Origin: Bacteroidia bacterium
Lineage (GTDB): Bacteria > Bacteroidota > Bacteroidia > JADZBD01
DNA: 64,000 bases
Reading direction: 5' to 3'
Assembly (NCBI GenBank): GCA_020852255.1
Contig: JADZBD010000018.1
Coordinates: forward strand, 1 to 64,000
Part shown: in pieces, positions 60,354 to 64,000 of the stretch
Position numbering within the stretch: the first letter of the stretch is position 1
Layout of the letters: each line of letters opens with the position of its first letter
The notes under the pieces: model-generated
Told to the model about the DNA's origin: nothing
The model's database searches: none
What the model saw: only the letters and a program-made list of their open reading frames with translations
Made by a program: the position numbers and the translations under genes

Positions 60354-61895
60354 ATGATCTCCTGGGATCGTGTGCCGGCTCTGCGGTTACTAATACCGTT
60401 TATGCTCGGGATCATCGCCGGTCCCGGAGGCTGGTCTGTTCTTCCGGCCTCCGTACTCTCCCTGCTTCTTGTGCTTTCGCTTATTCTTCATCACCGCTCT
60501 GCGTTGTGGCGTGGTCTTGTCGTACTATCTCTTCTTTTCTTCCTGGGCTCTCTTTCGCGTTGGGTACATTCACCTCATGCCGACCATACACATTACGTGC
60601 ATTTTGGGATGGAACAGAACAGAAGCTGGATGGGAGAGGTGCAGAGCACCGCACGGACCCGTAAAGGTTCCTGGAATCTGACTGTAAATATTCATGCTTC
60701 GTTTTCTCATCAATGGCACCCCGCATCCGGTAGTATCAAACTTTACATCCGTACGAAAGATCCATTGCCTCTGCCCGGAATGATGATTTTCTTTAAAACC
60801 TACCTGCGGGCATCCAATCCGGACGATTTTTACGGAAAGTATCTTCTTCAGCATAATATTTATGCCGCAGGCAACGCACGGATCGCTGATTGCCGGTTAT
60901 TTGTTCCGGCTTTTTCCCTGCGATCTGTTTCAGCAAGGTGGCGCCGGGCTTTCATAGAGCGCATGAAGTCCTGCGGAGTGCACGGAAATGCATTGTTGGT
61001 GGGTCAGGCACTCGTGCTGGGCGACGACGGAGAAATTCCTGCAAGCGTCAGAGATGATTATGCAAATACAGGAGCCGTACATATCCTTTCGGTTTCCGGG
61101 CTCCATGTTGGAATGATCTATTTTCTTTTACGGATACTATTCCTGAATCATCGCTGGGGACAGCGACATCGTTTAATTGCTGTTCTGCCCGTAATCGCCG
61201 GTATCTGCTTGTACGCTCTGGTTACCGGAATGTCTCCCAGTGTTCTTCGCTCCGCCGCGATGTTTATTCTTTTTGCGGTCGCAGAAACCTGGAGAAAAAA
61301 GACAGAATCGGTGAATACCCTCGCTGTTTCAGCGTTTCTGCTGTTAGTTGCGAACCCATTACTGATCTTCGACGTTGGATTTCAGTTGTCCTATACAGCC
61401 GTATTCGGAATCCTTGTGTTTTATCAGCCCCTGCGTGCCCTTTGGATTCCGGAAAGCAGGTGGCAGCAATGGCTGTGGGATATGAATGTGCTTTCTGTGG
61501 CGTCACAAATAACTACCTTCCCGCTGATCCTGTATTATTTCGGCAAATTTCCTGTTCTTTTTCTGCTGGTTAATCTGGTGGTTATACCGTTTTCAACCGT
61601 GCTGCTCTACACCGGAGTCTTCATTATTTTGCTCGGATGGATTCCGGTAATTGGCGCGTGGGCAGGCTGGCTGTTTCGGAACGGAATGAATGGAATGAAT
61701 GCCGTTATTGAATTTACGGGTCAACTGCCTTTCGCGGTTCTTCAAAACATAAGCATTGGTTTGCTTTCGGTCCTATTGCTTTATTCAGGAATAGGGATGA
61801 TTACGCTCTGGCTCTACCGGAAAGATCCCCGCCTGTTTTCCTGGGTTCTGGGAATATTGCTACTGTTCCAGCTAAGCTTATTGTACCCCCAGTAA
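60354..61895 (+). CDS. ComEC/Rec2-related membrane protein
   Basis: 513 residues. The competence domain runs from about 190: LLVGQALVLGDDGEIPASVRDDYANTGAVHILSVSGLHVGMIYFLL, TGMSPSVLRSAAMF and FQLSYTAVFGILVFYQPL are family motifs. Multiple membrane helices follow. The N-terminal region holds an OB-like domain (residues about 80-180). There is no metallo-beta-lactamase domain, so this is the shorter Bacteroidota type. It may pass single-stranded DNA across the inner membrane. Its end overlaps the convergent gene by 18 bases. Confidence 0.92.
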   Translation: MISWDRVPALRLLIPFMLGIIAGPGGWSVLPASVLSLLLVLSLILHHRSALWRGLVVLSLLFFLGSLSRWVHSPHADHTHYVHFGMEQNRSWMGEVQSTARTRKGSWNLTVNIHASFSHQWHPASGSIKLYIRTKDPLPLPGMMIFFKTYLRASNPDDFYGKYLLQHNIYAAGNARIADCRLFVPAFSLRSVSARWRRAFIERMKSCGVHGNALLVGQALVLGDDGEIPASVRDDYANTGAVHILSVSGLHVGMIYFLLRILFLNHRWGQRHRLIAVLPVIAGICLYALVTGMSPSVLRSAAMFILFAVAETWRKKTESVNTLAVSAFLLLVANPLLIFDVGFQLSYTAVFGILVFYQPLRALWIPESRWQQWLWDMNVLSVASQITTFPLILYYFGKFPVLFLLVNLVVIPFSTVLLYTGVFIILLGWIPVIGAWAGWLFRNGMNGMNAVIEFTGQLPFAVLQNISIGLLSVLLLYSGIGMITLWLYRKDPRLFSWVLGILLLFQLSLLYPQ

Positions 61896-62810
61896 TTCGG
61901 GAATCAGCTCTCCATCGCCCTCCGGGTCAGAAATACCAAGGATACTGGTAATGGTATGGTGAAGGTCCTTCAAGGAATACCTGTTATTTACCTCTTTTCC
62001 ATCGGGAATGCCTTGTCCGATAGCAAAGAGCATAATGTGACGGCAGCCGTCACAGCCGTCACCATGACTTACAAAGCCATCCGCAATATTCGTTGAATGA
62101 CGTCCGTGGTCGTTCGTTACGATGAGTGCCGTTTTATTTCTGTAAACCGGATCAGATTGAATAAACTGCCAGATACGCCCCACGTAGCTATCCACGTCCC
62201 GGATACCTTGCAGATACCCGTCCCAGCTGCCTGAATGTGCAGAGCCGTCCGGTTCCCTGAAATTGACAACCAACAGGGAGGGGTGCTGCGCTGCCATGGT
62301 ACCCAGAACCCTCTGCAATGTGATGGTATCATGACGGTAACCGGTGGCCAATCCGTTGATCCCGCAATCGGTTCGCGGCATATACAGGTCTTTCCAGGCT
62401 GAATTCTTGCAGTTTCTCAGAACCTCCAGTTTGTCCTTGGAAGTGATAATCCATGCTCCTGAATTATCCTTCTTCCGTTCTCTCAGCCATACCTGCAAAA
62501 ACGAGGGCTCGTCAGGGATTTCCTGACCACCGTTATTAATATTCTGATATACGCCTGTTGTAATGGCCGTGTGGCCGCAGGTGGTCTGAGTATAGCCATC
62601 CTGAAAAAAGGAAGGAAAAATACAAGCCTCCGGGAGCAGAGAACGCATCACAGGGATATACATCAGATCCGGGGCACCGAACGTTTCACTGTACCGGGCT
62701 CCGTCCATCACTACTACTATAACGTGTTCAGCGGAGGGCGAGGTAACGGCGAGATCCTTCCGGCAGGAAAGAGAAAGCAGAACCGGAATAAAAAGCAAAA
62801 AGAACCGCAT
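61878..62810 (-). CDS. Alkaline phosphatase superfamily (phosphodiesterase/sulfatase-like) lipoprotein
   Basis: 310 residues. The N-terminus is a lipoprotein signal (FFLLFIPVLLSLSC, Cys16). Core: VIVVVMDGARYSETFG with the metal-binding aspartate, TTCGHTAITTGVY with the nucleophile Thr, and ALIVTNDHGRH, together with NFREPDGSAH, typical of type I phosphodiesterase/nucleotide pyrophosphatase proteins. It probably acts in the periplasm or at the outer membrane on a phosphate or sulfate ester. The ATG at 62810 lies three bases after the -7 box; an in-frame TTG (62816) would fall in the box. Confidence 0.85.
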   Translation of the reverse strand: MRFFLLFIPVLLSLSCRKDLAVTSPSAEHVIVVVMDGARYSETFGAPDLMYIPVMRSLLPEACIFPSFFQDGYTQTTCGHTAITTGVYQNINNGGQEIPDEPSFLQVWLRERKKDNSGAWIITSKDKLEVLRNCKNSAWKDLYMPRTDCGINGLATGYRHDTITLQRVLGTMAAQHPSLLVVNFREPDGSAHSGSWDGYLQGIRDVDSYVGRIWQFIQSDPVYRNKTALIVTNDHGRHSTNIADGFVSHGDGCDGCRHIMLFAIGQGIPDGKEVNNRYSLKDLHHTITSILGISDPEGDGELIPELLGVQ

Positions 62811-62836
62811 GGTCAAATGTACTAAATTTGGATATG
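62808..62836. promoter_or_regulatory. Back-to-back leaderless promoters
   Basis: Minus: TACATTTG (62821-62814), ACC, ATG at 62810. Plus: TAAATTTG (62823-62830), GAT, ATG at 62834. The two boxes are separated by one base, and each promoter's -33 region lies inside the other's coding sequence. Confidence 0.6.
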
Positions 62837-63412
62837 AAATTCCGGGTGGGTACCAGGGTGAAATTTCTCGATGAAACAGGGGAGGCCCTAGTGATGCATA
62901 TTTACCCCAATGGGAATATCAAAGTGCTCACCGAGGAAGGATTCGAACACATTATGCCGGAGGGAAAATTGATTCCGGTTCCGGGAATGGAGGAAGAGAC
63001 AGAAGATGAGGCGGCGAAGTCAACACAGCAGGATGGCATTCCTGATTTCGATCCGGAGGAGGTTATCAGTCTGAAGGAAAAAATGTTCAGCAAAAGAAGG
63101 GAATCGGCTCCGGCGCGGGATATCCGTACGGAGCAGATAGAGGTAGACCTTCACATAGATGAATTAGTGGAGAACGCAAAAGGAATGAGTAACAGTGAAA
63201 TGCTCGCTGTTCAGATTTCCATATTCAGGCAAACAATGGAGGAAGCGTTGACAGGTCGCATTCATAAGGTTGTTTTTATTCACGGGGTGGGAGCAGGGGT
63301 GCTGAAAGCGGAAATTAGAATAATCCTGAGAGCCGACTATCCTGCCTGCGAGTTTTTCGATGCCTCCATGAGCAAATATGGAATGGGGGCTACAGAGGTG
63401 CGTATTCGCTGA
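62834..63412 (+). CDS. Smr-domain protein (DUF2027-like)
   Basis: 192 residues. The N-terminal 60 residues resemble a small beta-barrel (VGTRVKFLDETGEALVMHIYPNG) followed by an acidic linker. The C-terminal Smr domain holds VDLHIDELVENAKGMSNSEMLAVQI and VFIHGVGAGVLKAEIRIIL, with the DLH and HGxGxGxLK motifs for DNA or RNA cleavage. Bacteroidota have this arrangement apart from MutS2; nuclease activity is probable but the cellular role is not known. Start at 62834 after the TAAATTTG box, not at the in-frame TTG at 62828, which lies in the box. Confidence 0.87.
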   Translation: MKFRVGTRVKFLDETGEALVMHIYPNGNIKVLTEEGFEHIMPEGKLIPVPGMEEETEDEAAKSTQQDGIPDFDPEEVISLKEKMFSKRRESAPARDIRTEQIEVDLHIDELVENAKGMSNSEMLAVQISIFRQTMEEALTGRIHKVVFIHGVGAGVLKAEIRIILRADYPACEFFDASMSKYGMGATEVRIR

Positions 63413-63439
63413 GTACGGTCTGATTAGCCGGTGTTTTTG

Positions 63440-63447
63440 TACCTTTG
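63440..63447 (+). promoter_or_regulatory. Promoter -7 box of rnpB
   Basis: TACCTTTG, then CACT and an A at 63452 where the RNA probably begins. This places the transcription start five bases after the box and calibrates the leaderless promoters. Confidence 0.75.
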
Positions 63448-63451
63448 CACT

Positions 63452-63836
63452 AAGGCTTCCTTGTCGCTCTTCGCTTTGGCGGAGAGAGGAAAGTCCGGGC
63501 AACATAGAACACCTCGCTTCCTAACAGGAAGAGTCCGCCTTTGGCGGATATGGAAAGTGCCGCAGAAAATTACCGCCTTTTATTTCCGCTTTGGCGGATT
63601 TGAAGGGTAAGGGTGAAAACGTAAGGTAAGAGCTTACGGGTTTCGTTGGTAACAGCGAAGCAGGGTAAACCCCGGGGGTTGAAAGGCCAAATAGGTTACG
63701 GTGAAGGGCTGTTCGCCTGAATCCGAAAGGATACCGTAACGGGTGGGCCGACAGATCAGGCCGGTGACGGCAGGACCAGACAAATGACAAGGGTTGGGAT
63801 GAAAATCCTGATGACAGAACCCGGCTTATAAGCCTT
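63452..63836 (+). ncRNA. rnpB: RNase P RNA
   Basis: About 385 nt. Conserved class A elements: GAGAGGAAAGTCCGGGC (CR-I, 63483-63500), the CAGGGTAAACCCC region (CR-IV), GGGTGGGCCGACAGATCAGGCCGG, and ACAGAACCCGGCTTATAAGCC (CR-V end). Ends pair as AAGGCTT (63452-63458) with AAGCCTT (63830-63836), the P1 helix. Three copies of a CCGCyTTTGGCGG-type hairpin occur inside. It matures 5' ends of tRNAs with the RnpA protein. Confidence 0.95.
63467..63598 (+). repeat. Three repeated hairpins inside rnpB
   Basis: Copies at 63467-63486 (CTCTTCGCTTTGGCGGAGAG), 63534-63548 (TCCGCCTTTGGCGGA) and 63585-63598 (TCCGCTTTGGCGGA). All contain CGCyTTTGGCGGA and fold into short hairpins with a TTT-type loop. Confidence 0.75.
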
Positions 63837-63840
63837 AACA

Positions 63841-63875
63841 TCAACCCAGACCTGCGGAGGCAGTGTCTGGGTTGA
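63841..63875. terminator. Terminator hairpin between rnpB and dnaN
   Basis: TCAACCCAGAC (63841-63851), 13-base loop, GTCTGGGTTGA (63865-63875): an 11-bp perfect stem in the short space between the convergent rnpB and dnaN genes. No U run follows on either side, so it may be a bidirectional hairpin or processing signal rather than a classical terminator. Confidence 0.6.
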
Positions 63876-63886
63876 CCATTTCCGGG

Positions 63887-64000
63887 CTAGTTGTTCAGCA
63901 TCACAGGCATCACCAGCATGAGGGTATCTTCCCCTTCTGCTGCTGCGGTGGCAGGCTTAATAATGCCGGCCCGGTTAGGGGCGCTCATTTCAAGAACCAC
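63887..64000 (-). CDS. dnaN: DNA polymerase III beta subunit (sliding clamp), C-terminus only
   Basis: Only the last 37 residues are in the window. The frame ends LEMSAPNRAGIIKP...EDTLMLVMPVMLNN and stops at 63887-63889. The SAPNRAGI and EDxLMLVMPVMLNN motifs match the C-terminal strand of the beta clamp. The rest lies beyond the right edge. Confidence 0.9.
   Translation of the reverse strand: MVLEMSAPNRAGIIKPATAAAEGEDTLMLVMPVMLNN

Noticed and set aside
60338-60358. CATGCC / GGCATG inverted repeat covering the ComEC start codon
   Set aside because: Stem of only six base pairs with a nine-base loop; such short repeats are common by chance.

Overview
The window comes from a Bacteroidota chromosome. 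The evidence is: promoters of the TAnnTTTG type typical of this phylum, a large protein with a type IX secretion C-terminal domain, a DUF4199 gene, a UpxY-type antiterminator, an exosortase with a PID-CTERM-like substrate, and almost no Shine-Dalgarno sequences. Base composition is moderate. No tRNA, insertion sequence, phage gene or CRISPR array was seen, and no gene-free stretch exceeds 300 bases; the longest are 19991-20203 and 35866-36101.

Region 1 (1-20000) is mostly core genome: the start of ribBA (cut by the window edge), an LptF/G permease followed by two glycosyltransferases, a second sugar-transfer group, a SUI1/YciH-like gene, the SRP RNA gene, bioB, uvrA and glyA. It ends with a compact exosortase system (substrate, terminator, sortase, membrane partner) beside a 1032-residue T9SS-exported repeat protein.

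Region 2 (20190-60333) is a large surface-polysaccharide locus. It opens with a Wzc-like tyrosine autokinase ending in ten Tyr-Gly repeats, a winged-helix regulator whose start codon lies in a perfect 31-bp palindrome, and a UpxY/NusG-like antiterminator. A Wzm/Wzt-type ABC exporter and a nonulosonic-acid block follow (LegB-like dehydratase, nucleotidyltransferase, formyltransferase, radical SAM/SPASM protein, NeuB, SpsF, PseG/SpsG, WbqC, PIG-L deacetylase, possible sialyltransferase-like DUF115 protein). Then come many glycosyltransferases, five or so methyltransferases, a GT11 fucosyltransferase, WecB, epimerases, acyltransferases and a Wzy/WaaL-like protein. Genes from 23794 to 50245 are nearly all overlapping or abutting on one strand, so they probably form one transcript that needs the antiterminator. 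Two minus-strand insertions (50223-51158 and 53674-56214) interrupt the right part. The last genes are asnB-like and glycosyltransferase genes.

Region 3 (60354-64000) returns to core genome: a ComEC-like protein, a phosphodiesterase-like lipoprotein, a Smr-domain protein, the RNase P RNA gene with unusual repeated hairpins, a terminator, and the 3' end of dnaN.

A theme across the window is leaderless or near-leaderless promoters: TAnnTTTG sits 3-7 bases before the start codon of eight genes. A 13-base version, TACCTTTGCACTA, is identical at ribBA, the PID-CTERM gene and rnpB.
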